A stretch of DNA of 64,000 nt, taken from the NCBI GenBank assembly GCA_902168255.1, contig CABHON010000022.1:62001-126000 (forward strand), given 5' to 3'. This DNA is from an uncultured Legionella sp. GTDB taxonomy: Bacteria > Pseudomonadota > Gammaproteobacteria > Legionellales > Legionellaceae. The notes beneath the pieces were generated by a model. It made no database searches and had not been told where the DNA came from. It saw only the letters and a program-made list of their open reading frames with translations. A program made the position numbers and the translations under genes. This document shows, one piece after another, positions 8,876-18,784 of the stretch. The stretch's first letter is position 1; every line of letters starts with the position of its first letter.

Positions 8876-9410
8876 GAATAGATTAGAAGCTATTTTAATG
8901 GCCTCTGATGAACCCTTATCCTTGGACAAATTGTTGGCCATTTTATCGGTTGAGACAGTATTATCTATCGCAGAAGTGCGAAAATTAGTGGAAGAACTTC
9001 AGCAAGATTATGACGGCAGAGGAATAGAACTTAAATTATTATCCAGTGGTTATGCTTTTCAAACCAGACCAGTACACACATCGTGGGTTGCTCGGTTGTG
9101 GGAAGAAAAACCACCTAAATATTCGCGCGCTTTATTAGAAACGCTGGTGATTATTGCTTATCGTCAACCCATTACACGACCTGAAATTGAAGCGATTCGC
9201 GGGGTAGCGGTGAATACCAACATTATTAAAACGCTTTTAGAAAGAGATTGGATTCGAATTGCGGGACATAAAGAAGTGCCGGGAAAACCAGCACTTTTTG
9301 CTACAACGTCGCATTTCTTGGATTATTTCAATCTGAAAACATTAGCAGAATTACCGAAACTAGGTGAATTACCAGTTATAAACATGAGTGAAAAACATGA
9401 ACAAAATTAG
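8847..9410 (+). CDS. scpB: Segregation and condensation protein B
   Basis: ScpB is the winged-helix partner of ScpA in the SMC complex. The typical start (RLEAILMASDEPLSLDKL) and the strongly conserved core (SRALLETLVIIAYRQPITRPEIEAIRGV, residues 89-116) are present, followed by LLERDWIRIAGHKEVPGKP. TTG at 8847 is chosen because of the AAGGAG six bases upstream. The protein is 187 aa, a usual length, and its 3' end overlaps the start of rluB. Confidence 0.92.
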   Translation: MSLSTSENYKNRLEAILMASDEPLSLDKLLAILSVETVLSIAEVRKLVEELQQDYDGRGIELKLLSSGYAFQTRPVHTSWVARLWEEKPPKYSRALLETLVIIAYRQPITRPEIEAIRGVAVNTNIIKTLLERDWIRIAGHKEVPGKPALFATTSHFLDYFNLKTLAELPKLGELPVINMSEKHEQN

Positions 9411-10398
9411 CAAAACAAAATCTACCGTTGAATTTTCGTCTTCAAGACAAGAAAAAACCAGCGAATCCAAACGGAAAGTTTTTAGCAAAGAAAAATTAGA
9501 AGGAAAATTTGGGTCATCTTCAAAAACAGAGAGTAATAAAGGGAAAAAGACTCCTCATATCAGAGTGCGCAGTGGTGCTTCTGGTGAAGTAATAAAGAGA
9601 CGAAGTAACCCAAAATTCATATCTGAATCATCCCCCCTTCGCCCTACCAAAGCGCGCTCTGAGGTGCAAAGCGAAAAATTACAAAAAATTTTGGCAGAAG
9701 CAGGATTAGGTTCTCGACGAGAAATGGAAAAGCTAATTGAAGAAGGCCTGGTGCGTTTGAATGGTCAACTTGCCAAGTTAGGTGATCGTGCTTTACCCAC
9801 TGATAGAATTTCAGTTAAAAATCGTTTATTAACTCGGACTCCTGTGCAAACACGATTGCGCGTGTTGATGTATAATAAACCAGACACCCAAGTATGTACT
9901 AGCAAAGATGAGGAAGGACGGGAAACCGTATTTCAAAACTTGCCTTTAATTCGCAATGGACGGTGGATTATGGTCGGTCGATTAGATCTGAATACATCAG
10001 GGCTGCTTCTTTTTACAAATAATGGTGAATTGGCTTATCGTTTGATGCATCCTAAACATGCTATTGAGAGAGAGTATGCCGTTCGTGTGTTAGGGAAAGT
10101 AGATGATGCAATGTTACAACGTTTGAAAACAGGGGTGATGTTGGAGGATGGAGAAGCTAAATTCGATCATATCCAATTTTCCGGTGGGGAAGGCGCTAAT
10201 TCGTGGTACCATGTGATCTTACATGAAGGAAAAAATAAAGAAGTCAGGCGTCTGTGGGAGTCCCAAGGCGTAACCGTGAGTCGATTAACGCGAGTGCGTT
10301 ATGGAAACCTCACATTACCACCTTATTTAAAAATGGGCCGATGGCAAGAATTAGAAGGTGAACATTTAAAAAATCTTTTGAGGCAAGTTGATCTTTAG
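9397..10398 (+). CDS. rluB: 23S rRNA pseudouridine synthase, RluB type
   Basis: An RsuA-family pseudouridine synthase; RluB modifies U2605 of 23S rRNA. A basic, disordered N-terminal extension of about 85 residues (Lys/Ser/Arg-rich) is followed by an S4 RNA-binding domain (KLQKILAEAGLGSRREMEKL). The catalytic domain has the Asp-containing GRLDLNTSGLLL motif, then KNKEVRRLWE. ATG 9397 is favoured over GTG 9388 by the nearby GAG. The position after scpA-scpB is the same as in many gammaproteobacteria. The related RluE and RluF lack this context. Confidence 0.88.
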   Translation: MNKISKTKSTVEFSSSRQEKTSESKRKVFSKEKLEGKFGSSSKTESNKGKKTPHIRVRSGASGEVIKRRSNPKFISESSPLRPTKARSEVQSEKLQKILAEAGLGSRREMEKLIEEGLVRLNGQLAKLGDRALPTDRISVKNRLLTRTPVQTRLRVLMYNKPDTQVCTSKDEEGRETVFQNLPLIRNGRWIMVGRLDLNTSGLLLFTNNGELAYRLMHPKHAIEREYAVRVLGKVDDAMLQRLKTGVMLEDGEAKFDHIQFSGGEGANSWYHVILHEGKNKEVRRLWESQGVTVSRLTRVRYGNLTLPPYLKMGRWQELEGEHLKNLLRQVDL

Positions 10399-10441
10399 TA
10401 TATATTCCTCGTCATTTGAATTACTGTTACAAGTATAAGAT

Positions 10442-12892
10442 ATGTCATCTAATCAGCTATCTCATTTAAAATATCGCCCTGATATTGATGGCCTGCGTGC
10501 AGTAGCGGTGCTAAGTGTTGTTATTTATCATTTTTTCCCCGCTTTATTTCCCTCAGGCTTTATTGGGGTTGATATTTTTTTTGTTATTTCTGGCTACTTA
10601 ATTAGTCTTATTTTATTTAAAAATTTTGAAAAAAACTCATTTGGTTACGGTGAATTTTATAAAAGACGTATTTTAAGAATTTTTCCGGCGCTTTTTTTAG
10701 TGTTGTTGAGCGTCATTATTGTAGGTTATTTATTAATATACAATAATTATTATAAAGCAATAGGACGGCATATCTTAGGAGGGGCAGGTTTTGTCGCCAA
10801 TTTCTTTTTAATTACTGACTCTGGTTATTTTGATGTTTCTGGGATTACTAAACCCCTGCGGAATTTATGGTCATTAGGAGTTGAAGAACAATTTTACATT
10901 ATTTGGCCTCTTTTAATCGGGATTTTTTGGAAAGTTAGACGACAGAAATTTTTTTTATGGGTAACTTTTCTTGTAGGGCTTGCCTCGTTTATTTTTAATA
11001 TTTCTCTTGTGGGGCAGAAACCCAATTTTGTCTTTTATTCTCCATGGACGCGTTTTTGGGAGCTAATGATTGGTGGCGCCTTAGCTTACCTTACTTTGCA
11101 CCATCCAAAAAAAATTGCTGTTTATCCGAATGTACAATCCATAATAGGTGTAATACTCCTAATAACTGGATTTTGGTACATAAATGATAAGTTAGCTTTT
11201 CCGGGGTATTGGGCTCTTCTTCCTTGTCTGGGTGCTTTCTTTATTATTGCCGCATCATCCGCTTGGATAAATCGTGTTATTTTAAGTAATAAATTATTTG
11301 TTGCTTTTGGATTAATTAGTTATCCCTTGTATTTATGGCATTGGCCAATTTTATCTATTCTTTATATTTCTCGTTGCTTTGGAAATATTAATGACTGTGT
11401 CCCATTAAAAATAAGAGGTATTGCTGTTGTCGTAAGTATTATTTTAGCGTGGGCAACGTACCAATTTGTGGAAAAACCGATTCGGTTTAATAAAAAATAT
11501 GAGAAAACAAAAACAATTATTTTATGTATGTTAATGAGCATAATGGGCATTATTGGATATGTCATTTACCAAAAAGACGGGTTACCTTCTCGATTTGGTG
11601 AAGCGGGAGCTTATCTTCAATATTTTGATACGTCACCACCTAATTTTAACTATTTGAAAACTCATCATATTTATGAAAATTTTAGAAAAAAATGTAACTT
11701 TCATGATGTAAAAAGACTTTTGGAAAAAAATGAAGACGGTTATACGCGAGACTCCATTGATAAAAGTTGTTATACCAAAGATAAAAATAGCTCAAAAACA
11801 ATTTTTATTTGGGGCGACTCTCATGCGGAATCTTTATATATAGGTTTGAAAAAAACCTTACCTTCTTCGGTTTCAATATTGCAAGTGGCCAGTTCTGCTT
11901 GTGGACCAGATTTGGTTTATACTGTGACCAAGCCACATGATTGGTGTCAAAAATCAAATCATTTTGCCTTATCTGTTATAAAAAAGGAAAAACCAGATAT
12001 TGTTTTATTAGCCCAGTACAAAGGCCATTATATTGAACACCTTCGTCGGATTGTGGGTGAACTGAAAAAAATAGGTATAAAACGTGTTTTAGTAGTTGGG
12101 CCAGATCCAGCATGGGTTCCTGATTTGAATCAACTTATTGCAGAGAGTTGGCATAATACTCCTAAAAGAATGAAGGCTGGCTTATATACTTATGTTTTAG
12201 ATGAAGAACGTAATATGAAAGCTGCTTTAAAACCAATAGAGGATTTTGAATATGTCAGCTTATTAGATTTATTTTGTAATAAAGAGGGGTGTCTTACTTA
12301 TTTGAATAATGATAAGTGGGAAGGCATTACTACTTTTGATAATGGTCATCTATCAAAAGTAGCTTCAGTTTATGTAGCAAAGAAATTGCTGACACCATTA
12401 ATTTTGAATCAAACTAAAATCATTCGACCGTCCTTAAATGTTAATTTTAATCAAGTGTATACCTTTAATTCATCCCTACTCTTTGCCAATATGGAAGATT
12501 TTTCACCGGATGAACCTTCTCCAGGAATATGGACACAGACAAAATCACCTCAAGTTACTCTGTATCTTTCAAAGGAACAGCTTCACGAGCATCCTAATGG
12601 GGAGATTAAGATTCAAATTCAGCCCTTTGTGTTCCAAAATTTAACAGAGCAAAGAACCATTATTAATTGGGGAAATAAACAGACGAAATCAGCAGTAATT
12701 AAGTCTGAACAATGGATTTCATTACCGTATAGGTTAAAAGATTGGGAAGAAGTAAATGATCATCCGAACCTCGAAAAAATGGTGCTTCAATTTAATTTAC
12801 TGGATGCCATTTCCCCATATTCTCTTCATTTAGGAGATGATTCACGTCTATTAGGCTTACGCTTTATGAAAATAGAATTTGTAGAACGTTGA
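10442..12892 (+). CDS. Acyltransferase 3 / SGNH hydrolase fusion (OafA-type)
   Basis: An 816-residue inner-membrane acyltransferase of the OafA/YrhL type that O-acylates (usually acetylates) surface polysaccharide such as O-antigen. The N-terminal half (about 1-380) has ten or so helices and the family signatures YRPDIDGLRAVAVLSVVIYH and GFIGVDIFFVISGYLI, with the catalytic His in VVIYHFFP. The periplasmic SGNH domain starts near residue 455 with the nucleophile motif FIWGDSHAES. A further ~150 residues at the C-terminus (about 660-816) form an extra beta-rich domain I do not recognise. Acceptor and acyl group cannot be read from sequence. Confidence 0.88.
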   Translation: MSSNQLSHLKYRPDIDGLRAVAVLSVVIYHFFPALFPSGFIGVDIFFVISGYLISLILFKNFEKNSFGYGEFYKRRILRIFPALFLVLLSVIIVGYLLIYNNYYKAIGRHILGGAGFVANFFLITDSGYFDVSGITKPLRNLWSLGVEEQFYIIWPLLIGIFWKVRRQKFFLWVTFLVGLASFIFNISLVGQKPNFVFYSPWTRFWELMIGGALAYLTLHHPKKIAVYPNVQSIIGVILLITGFWYINDKLAFPGYWALLPCLGAFFIIAASSAWINRVILSNKLFVAFGLISYPLYLWHWPILSILYISRCFGNINDCVPLKIRGIAVVVSIILAWATYQFVEKPIRFNKKYEKTKTIILCMLMSIMGIIGYVIYQKDGLPSRFGEAGAYLQYFDTSPPNFNYLKTHHIYENFRKKCNFHDVKRLLEKNEDGYTRDSIDKSCYTKDKNSSKTIFIWGDSHAESLYIGLKKTLPSSVSILQVASSACGPDLVYTVTKPHDWCQKSNHFALSVIKKEKPDIVLLAQYKGHYIEHLRRIVGELKKIGIKRVLVVGPDPAWVPDLNQLIAESWHNTPKRMKAGLYTYVLDEERNMKAALKPIEDFEYVSLLDLFCNKEGCLTYLNNDKWEGITTFDNGHLSKVASVYVAKKLLTPLILNQTKIIRPSLNVNFNQVYTFNSSLLFANMEDFSPDEPSPGIWTQTKSPQVTLYLSKEQLHEHPNGEIKIQIQPFVFQNLTEQRTIINWGNKQTKSAVIKSEQWISLPYRLKDWEEVNDHPNLEKMVLQFNLLDAISPYSLHLGDDSRLLGLRFMKIEFVER

Positions 12893-12901
12893 TGTTATAA
12901 T
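12893..12901 (+). promoter_or_regulatory. Extended -10 promoter element for the coiled-coil gene
   Basis: TGTTATAAT (12893-12901) is a consensus TGn-extended -10 box, 35 bp before the ATG at 12937. It straddles the end of the acyltransferase gene. No convincing -35 is present. Confidence 0.45.
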
Positions 12902-12936
12902 AAAAGCAGTAATCCAACCATTCGTGGAGTTCAAAT

Positions 12937-13515
12937 ATGATCGCAATGCCGGTGAGTAATATGTCAATAAAATATTTAGATGTTTTGGAGTTTGTAAAAG
13001 GCTCTAAAAAAATTAAAGATTCAGGTGAGTTAGCTGAGTATCAAGGTAAACAAATTGAGGCTGCTATTGAAGCAGCTGTTCAGCATGTAAGAAGTGAACA
13101 CCAAAATTTAGCGGAAAAAAAGGATGTTGAGGAGTCTCAAAGGGTGTTAAAAAATGAAATTCAATCAGCACGAGGTGAATTAAAAGCTGAAATTCTATCA
13201 GTGCGGGTTGAATTAAAGGCTGACATACAGGCAGTACGCACAGAGTTAAAGGTTGAAATACAAGAAGTGCGTACAGAATTAAAAACCGAAATACAGGAAG
13301 TACGAACAGAGCTAAAAACTGAAATTCAAGAAGTGCGGACAGAGTTAAAAGCTGAAATACAAGGAGTTCGCAGTGAAGTAAAGGAGCTACGTGCTGATGT
13401 TAAACACGATATGCAAAAATTAAGGTATGATACCCTAAAATTTGTGGTTTGGACTTGGGTAAGTGCAGTAGTTACCTTAGGTGGAATGATGGCGCACGGG
13501 TTTCACTGGTTCTAA
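12937..13515 (+). CDS. Coiled-coil membrane-anchored protein with 11-residue repeats (DUF1640-like)
   Basis: A 192-residue protein. An N-terminal globular part (1-75) is followed by a long coiled coil made of near-identical 11-residue repeats (ELKxEIQEVRT, about six copies at residues 81-146), then a C-terminal hydrophobic segment (about 168-186) that should anchor it in the membrane. The organisation resembles the DUF1640/CCDC90 coiled-coil family. The ATG at 12937 is used; an in-frame ATG at 12961 (MSIKYLD) is an equally plausible start. Role unknown. It is convergent with dapD, 10 bp apart. Confidence 0.8.
   Translation: MIAMPVSNMSIKYLDVLEFVKGSKKIKDSGELAEYQGKQIEAAIEAAVQHVRSEHQNLAEKKDVEESQRVLKNEIQSARGELKAEILSVRVELKADIQAVRTELKVEIQEVRTELKTEIQEVRTELKTEIQEVRTELKAEIQGVRSEVKELRADVKHDMQKLRYDTLKFVVWTWVSAVVTLGGMMAHGFHWF
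13177..13374 (+). repeat. 33-bp tandem repeats encoding a hendecad coiled coil
   Basis: Six consecutive 33-bp units inside the coiled-coil gene encode ELKAEILSVRV, ELKADIQAVRT, ELKVEIQEVRT, ELKTEIQEVRT (twice) and ELKAEIQGVRS. The DNA copies differ mainly at third positions, which points to old duplication with purifying selection on the protein. Confidence 0.85.
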
Positions 13516-13525
13516 CACATGTTCT

Positions 13526-14359
13526 TTAGGAAGAAGAGGTATCCCTGAGTAATTCATTCAAGCTGGTTTTTGCGCGGGTTTTCTCGTCCACTTGTTTGAC
13601 GATTACGGCGCAGTATAAGCTATGAGAGTTATCTTTAGCAGGTAAACTACCCGCAACAACAACAGAACCTTCAGGAACACGCCCATAGGTGATTTCACCT
13701 GTAATCCGATTGTAAATTTTAGTGCTTTGGCCTAAAAAAACTCCCATGCCAATCACAGAATTTTTTTCAACAATAACGCCTTCCACGACTTCCGAACGAG
13801 CACCAATAAAGCAATTGTCTTCAATAATAGTAGGTTGGGCTTGTAAAGGTTCAAGTACCCCCCCGATACCTACCCCTCCTGAAAGATGGACGTTTTTACC
13901 AATTTGGGCGCAAGAGCCGACAGTTGCCCATGTATCCACCATTGTCCCTTGATCAACATATGCACCAATATTAATAAAACTTGGCATCAAAATCGTATGA
14001 GAAGCAACGTAAGAGCCATATCGAACGACAGTGCCTGGAACAATCCGGGCGCCTGAAGAAAGAAAATCAGGTTCCTCAAAATTTTCATATTTTAAGGGCA
14101 CTTTATCATAAAAAAACTGGCATCCTGCCTGAGATGGAGTGTTTTTTTGAACTTTAAAATAAAGTAAAACAGCTTTTTTTAACCATTCATGCACTACCCA
14201 TTGATGAGGGGCAACTTGCTCTGCAACACGATAAGTTCCATCGTTTAATCCATCTATTGCTGTCATTAATGCCCGATGGGCTTCATCAGGAATGTTGTCG
14301 GGGGTTAATGTTTGTCGATTTTCAAAAAGTGTATGGATAATATTTTCTAAAGAGTTCAT
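13526..14359 (-). CDS. dapD: Tetrahydrodipicolinate N-succinyltransferase
   Basis: DapD succinylates tetrahydrodipicolinate in the lysine/meso-diaminopimelate pathway that feeds peptidoglycan. The 277-residue length matches E. coli DapD (274). The left-handed beta-helix hexapeptide repeats are evident in the middle ([20 protein letters not shown]... [20 protein letters not shown] ... [11 protein letters not shown]), as is the conserved [15 protein letters not shown]. The start at 14359 gives the usual N-terminus. It is divergent from msbA. Confidence 0.96.
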   Translation of the reverse strand: MNSLENIIHTLFENRQTLTPDNIPDEAHRALMTAIDGLNDGTYRVAEQVAPHQWVVHEWLKKAVLLYFKVQKNTPSQAGCQFFYDKVPLKYENFEEPDFLSSGARIVPGTVVRYGSYVASHTILMPSFINIGAYVDQGTMVDTWATVGSCAQIGKNVHLSGGVGIGGVLEPLQAQPTIIEDNCFIGARSEVVEGVIVEKNSVIGMGVFLGQSTKIYNRITGEITYGRVPEGSVVVAGSLPAKDNSHSLYCAVIVKQVDEKTRAKTSLNELLRDTSSS

Positions 14360-14388
14360 AAGTAATTTCTACCAAATACTACTGGGTG

Positions 14389-14397
14389 TGATATAAT
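14389..14397 (+). promoter_or_regulatory. Extended -10 promoter for the msbA envelope operon
   Basis: TGATATAAT (14389-14397) matches the extended -10 consensus TGnTATAAT and lies 31 bp before the proposed msbA start. The -35 region is poor, as is common for extended -10 promoters. Confidence 0.5.
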
Positions 14398-14428
14398 TTG
14401 CTTCTTTTAAATTAATTGAGAAATAGAA

Positions 14429-16210
14429 TTGTATCAGAAAACAAGTGTATTGTACCGCCGGTTATTAGTTCTCGTAAAACCTTTTAGTGGTATGCTCATT
14501 GTTGGCCTTTTTGCCAACTTTCTATATTCTGCGACGGATGCAGGATTTACTTACCTATTGAAACCTTTTTTAAATAGAGGCTTAGTGGCGAAAGATCTTG
14601 AGTTTGTCCGCTGGATTCCATTATTTCTATTGGTGGGGATTATTTTTAGGGGTATTGTGAGTGCCCTATCGGGTTATTGTATGACCTCTGTCGCTCGAAA
14701 TGTGATTAAATCACTACGCCAGAAAATGTTTGCTCATATTATCTGTTTACCCGCACGTTATTTTGATCGTAACTCATCAGGACAATTACTCTCAAAAATT
14801 TTATACGATGTTGAGCAAGTAGCACAGGTGAGTGCTGACGTTCTTGCCACGTTTGTGCAATCACTTTTCTTGGTTATTGGTTTGTTAGTTGTCATGTTTG
14901 TCATTAGTTGGCAGTTATCTTTATTGTTTCTGACGACCATTCCTTTTGTTGGGTTAATCGTAGCGTGGAGTAATAAACGTATTCGTCGTGTTAGCCATGC
15001 TGTACAACAATCTATGGGGGCAATGACTAATATTGCCGAAGAAGTAATTGAAGGTTACAAAGTGGTTCGTATTTTTGGTGGGCAAGAATATGAAGCTCAA
15101 AAATTTCAGCAAGCAACCAATGAAGGATGGCGTCGTGATATGAAAGTTGCGGCCACCAAAGCATACAATGTGGCAGGCATTCAAGTGATGATTGCAGTGG
15201 GTATTTCCATGATCATCTTTGCTGCAATTCAACTTTCTGCTGTCATTGACACGAGTGCGGGCGGATTTGTCTCTATTGTTGCCGCGATGTTACAGTTGAT
15301 TAAGCCACTTAAAACATTAGCAGATGTAAATAGTGCCATTCAACGGGGCATGGCAGGTGCTGAAAGTGTGTTTGCTTTATTAGATGAACCAGCAGAAAAT
15401 GATAAAGGTGCCCTTAAACTAGCGCGCTCTAAAGGGCATATTGAATATCAAGAAGTTTCTTTTCGATATACACCTGATGCACCGAATGTTCTTGAGCAGA
15501 TCAATTTGCAAATTTTACCAGGGCAGACTATTGCTTTTGTGGGACGTTCCGGTAGTGGAAAGTCCACTTTAGTCCATTTATTAGCCCATTTTTATGAAAG
15601 TTATGAAGGTAAAATACTTATTGATGGTATCGATACACGAGATTTGAGCTTATCTAATTTACGTGAACAAATTGCATTAGTTTCTCAGAATATTACTTTA
15701 TTTAATGACACGTTACGAAATAACATTGCTTATGGCTTAGAAGGCAAGGTGACACCAGAAGCCATTGAACAAGCAGCAATTTCTGCCCATGCAATGGAGT
15801 TTATTCGAAACTTGCCGGAAGGTTTAGACACCTTAGTTGGTGAAAACGGTGTGTTGCTTTCTGGTGGACAACGCCAACGTATTGCTATTGCACGCGCAAT
15901 TTTGAAAAATGCACCTATTTTAATTTTAGATGAAGCAACCAGTGCGTTAGATACGGAATCTGAGCGTTATATTCAAGAAGCCATGGATATCATGATGAAA
16001 GATCGGACAACATTAGTTATTGCTCACCGATTATCTACGGTAGAGAAAGCTGATCAAATCGTTGTTTTAGATCGAGGATGTATTGTGGAACAAGGAAAGC
16101 ATAGTGATTTATTAGCCAAAGATGGGCATTACGCATCCTTATACCGTATGCAATTTTCTGACTTAGAACCACTAGAATCAATAGAACAAGGAGAGGTTAG
16201 CTCGGCATGA
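14429..16210 (+). CDS. msbA: Lipid A flippase ABC transporter
   Basis: MsbA flips core-lipid A across the inner membrane. The six-helix transmembrane domain (about 1-320) is fused to an ATPase domain with Walker A GRSGSGKST near residue 372, the signature LSGGQRQR near 476 and Walker B ILILDEATSALD near 500. At 593 aa it is of normal size. The start appears to be TTG at 14429 with a poor ribosome binding site. Coupling to lpxK through an ATGA overlap is the classic msbA-lpxK arrangement, which separates it from other half-size exporters. Confidence 0.94.
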   Translation: MYQKTSVLYRRLLVLVKPFSGMLIVGLFANFLYSATDAGFTYLLKPFLNRGLVAKDLEFVRWIPLFLLVGIIFRGIVSALSGYCMTSVARNVIKSLRQKMFAHIICLPARYFDRNSSGQLLSKILYDVEQVAQVSADVLATFVQSLFLVIGLLVVMFVISWQLSLLFLTTIPFVGLIVAWSNKRIRRVSHAVQQSMGAMTNIAEEVIEGYKVVRIFGGQEYEAQKFQQATNEGWRRDMKVAATKAYNVAGIQVMIAVGISMIIFAAIQLSAVIDTSAGGFVSIVAAMLQLIKPLKTLADVNSAIQRGMAGAESVFALLDEPAENDKGALKLARSKGHIEYQEVSFRYTPDAPNVLEQINLQILPGQTIAFVGRSGSGKSTLVHLLAHFYESYEGKILIDGIDTRDLSLSNLREQIALVSQNITLFNDTLRNNIAYGLEGKVTPEAIEQAAISAHAMEFIRNLPEGLDTLVGENGVLLSGGQRQRIAIARAILKNAPILILDEATSALDTESERYIQEAMDIMMKDRTTLVIAHRLSTVEKADQIVVLDRGCIVEQGKHSDLLAKDGHYASLYRMQFSDLEPLESIEQGEVSSA

Positions 16211-17274
16211 AACATTTGAGAAAATGGTTTGAATCACATATCGAATCGCTTTGGTATAATCCCGAACCTTCCTGGCGAGTGCGTTGTGTTTCTTTCTGTT
16301 TGAAAGCGCCAAGTGCTCTCTATAAAATGATTGTAGTATTAAACAAACATTTTTATGCGCGTTTTTCTCAATCACTCCATCCAAAAACACCTATTATTGT
16401 GGTAGGTAACTTAACTGTAGGTGGGACAGGTAAAACCCCAATGGTTATTGCATTGGCCGAATATTTAAAACAAGGCGGCTATCGTCCTGGTATTGTTAGC
16501 CGTGGGTATGGCGGCAAAGCAAAAGTTTATCCGATGCAAGTTATGCCTGAAAGCTCGCCACTTGAGGCGGGTGACGAAGCGGTGGTACTTGCTCGAAGAA
16601 CCCAGGTTCCTGTCATTGTTGCCCCTAAAAGGGTCGAGGCCATTCGTTTTTTACTAAATCAAACTAATTGTAATATTATCTTGAGTGATGATGGGTTGCA
16701 GCATTGGGCGATGAAACGTGATATTGAAATCCTGGTAATTGATGGTAAGAGACGTTTCGGTAATGGGCAGTGTTTACCGAGGGGACCTTTGCGTGAGCCA
16801 GTTGACCGGTATAAAACCGTGGATTTTTTGATAGCAAATGGGGCTGAGGAAAAACGTAAAGAGGAATATTCTTTTGATGTCCAACCAGAATGTTTTATTC
16901 ATGTGGCAACAGGGGAAGCATATTCTTTAGATTTCTTTGAGCATCAACCAGTGAATGTTGTAACGGCAATTGGACATCCGCAACGCTTTTTAGACACATT
17001 GGTAAGTCTTGGGATAAATTATGAAGCTCATATTTTACCGGATCATCATATTTTTGAGAAAAAAGATTTTTTCCGTGCAAGTACTCAGAACTTACCTATT
17101 ATTATGACTGAAAAAGACGCGATTAAATGTGAAAAATTTGAGGATACCATAAAAAGTTCTTTATTTTATCTCAAAGTGGTGTCTAAGTTGGAATCGTCTT
17201 TTAAAGCAGCATTTATGAAAAAGCTTAATCAGGTCTCCAAGAGATCGCATAATGAAGGGAGCGAAAAAAAATGA
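16207..17274 (+). CDS. lpxK: Tetraacyldisaccharide 4'-kinase
   Basis: LpxK phosphorylates the 4' position of the lipid A disaccharide at the inner membrane. The P-loop appears as GNLTVGGTGKTP (about residues 66-77), followed by GIVSRGYGG and the LSDDGLQHWAMKRDIEI motif. It is 355 aa, slightly longer than E. coli LpxK (328). The C-terminus is Lys/Ser-rich. It overlaps msbA by 4 bp and the next gene by 4 bp (ATGA both times), so translation is coupled across the operon. Confidence 0.94.
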   Translation: MKHLRKWFESHIESLWYNPEPSWRVRCVSFCLKAPSALYKMIVVLNKHFYARFSQSLHPKTPIIVVGNLTVGGTGKTPMVIALAEYLKQGGYRPGIVSRGYGGKAKVYPMQVMPESSPLEAGDEAVVLARRTQVPVIVAPKRVEAIRFLLNQTNCNIILSDDGLQHWAMKRDIEILVIDGKRRFGNGQCLPRGPLREPVDRYKTVDFLIANGAEEKRKEEYSFDVQPECFIHVATGEAYSLDFFEHQPVNVVTAIGHPQRFLDTLVSLGINYEAHILPDHHIFEKKDFFRASTQNLPIIMTEKDAIKCEKFEDTIKSSLFYLKVVSKLESSFKAAFMKKLNQVSKRSHNEGSEKK

Positions 17275-18197
17275 AATATTTAGTGAGTATTGCTTTTTTT
17301 TGCGTTTCTTTACTGTTTGCCACGATCTTGAAAGCCCAGGAGCCCATTGTATTCCCGAAAGATCACGGTAATCATGGACAGCAAGCAAGAGATGTTTGGG
17401 TATTTACAGGTGAAGTAGAAAATGAAGAGGGAAATCAGTATGCCTATATGTATTTATTAAAACGAAATAAAGATACGTGGGGAGTTTTTGCTAATATTGT
17501 GGATTTAACAACACAAAAGGAAGTATTACGTTATAAAGATAAAAGTCCCAAACCAGAGATTTCATCTTCGGACGAATGGATGCAATGGAAGGTAGGAAAG
17601 GCTTTTATGAAGTATAATGTGATTAGTGATAGTTGGCTCTTTGGCTTGCTAGATGAAAAAAACGGTTTCAACTTTAGGTTAAAAGGTGTAAGGACTTATG
17701 TATTGAATGGTGATAATGGTTATTTGGTCCATAAAAAAGGGACGCCACATGTTGAGGCAAGTTATTCTGCCCAAAGCATGAGTATTAATGGGCATTTAAC
17801 CTTAGATGGAAAAAGTAGTTTTGTGACAGGTAAAAACTCTTGGTTTGAACATCGCTGGGGTATGGTTTTATCTAGACAGAATGCAACAAAATATGCTCTA
17901 ATTACGTGCCGCTTTAATGATAATACAGGCCTTATGCTCTATGAGTGGTTTGGATCAAAAGATTTTTGGCCTAATCATTTAAAAACAGGTACTTATCAAA
18001 ATGCATTGGATAAAAAAGTCCTTGTTTCAACTTTTTGGTTAACCAAAACAAAAACAAATAAGTGGTTTATTTCGATTCCTGGGCTTAAGATAAATATTGC
18101 TGCGGAAGGGGACTCTATTCCCGAATATGACGTTATTCAGGTGAAAAAAAGTAATAAAGAAGGTTACTGTTTTGTCAGTGAAAAGGGGTTTAAATGA
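17271..18197 (+). CDS. AttH/CrtC-like lipocalin-fold secreted protein
   Basis: A 308-residue exported protein with a signal peptide (about residues 1-22, cleavage near KAQ). The segment FPKDHGNHGQQARDVWVFTG and the later WFEHRWG (where family members have W-x-D-x-x-WG) match the AttH/CrtC family, a double-lipocalin fold seen both in hydroxyneurosporene hydratases and in proteins tied to LolCDE-like AttEFGH transporters. The position a few genes upstream of lolC-lolD supports the second setting, so an envelope lipid or lipoprotein role is more likely than carotenoid chemistry. Family call moderately sure; function inferred. Confidence 0.68.
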   Translation: MKYLVSIAFFCVSLLFATILKAQEPIVFPKDHGNHGQQARDVWVFTGEVENEEGNQYAYMYLLKRNKDTWGVFANIVDLTTQKEVLRYKDKSPKPEISSSDEWMQWKVGKAFMKYNVISDSWLFGLLDEKNGFNFRLKGVRTYVLNGDNGYLVHKKGTPHVEASYSAQSMSINGHLTLDGKSSFVTGKNSWFEHRWGMVLSRQNATKYALITCRFNDNTGLMLYEWFGSKDFWPNHLKTGTYQNALDKKVLVSTFWLTKTKTNKWFISIPGLKINIAAEGDSIPEYDVIQVKKSNKEGYCFVSEKGFK

Positions 18198-18784
18198 AAA
18201 AAGTTGCTGGGTATATATTTGGAGCCATAGCGGTTTTAATTCTTATTATTGCTTTAAAGATTGTGAGTGGATATCTATTTCACAAAGTGGAAACACATGG
18301 TTTAACGGAAATAGGTCCTAAAGTAGACGTGTTAGTTATTGATACACCTAATCATACACCTGAAGAATTAACACGGGATCTTCAAGAAGGTCATGCTGAC
18401 TTGTTAATGTGGATTGAAGATGACCATGGGGATAAACAAGCCTATGCATTCAACACATTAGAATCACTTGTTCGTCTAGAAAAAGGTAGCCTGGGATATT
18501 TAGATAGCGATGATCCTGATTTACAAGGGCTGCATGTGGCTCACTATGATGAAACCAGAAAGATTTTGTATTATATGTCTGCCAAATCAGCTCATATTTC
18601 TGCTATCGAAATTAATCGTAATTATTTAATTGGTGAAGTTTTATCTGATCCGCAAAATTATAAAATGCAGGCAGGTGTAGTTGTTTTTTCAGACGGCACT
18701 AAAAAAGAATTACGTATGATTAAAGTACCCGAATCGCAAATAGAACAAGCTAAACTACATTTAATTACACAGGAGAAAAAATAA
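18194..18784 (+). CDS. Hypothetical membrane-anchored periplasmic protein
   Basis: A 196-residue protein I do not recognise. A single N-terminal hydrophobic helix (about residues 5-27) should leave an acidic beta-rich domain in the periplasm. It overlaps the AttH-like gene by 4 bp and the bolA-like gene by 1 bp, so it belongs to the msbA-lol operon and probably acts with the AttH-like protein. Nothing catalytic is visible. Confidence 0.7.
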   Translation: MKKVAGYIFGAIAVLILIIALKIVSGYLFHKVETHGLTEIGPKVDVLVIDTPNHTPEELTRDLQEGHADLLMWIEDDHGDKQAYAFNTLESLVRLEKGSLGYLDSDDPDLQGLHVAHYDETRKILYYMSAKSAHISAIEINRNYLIGEVLSDPQNYKMQAGVVVFSDGTKKELRMIKVPESQIEQAKLHLITQEKK

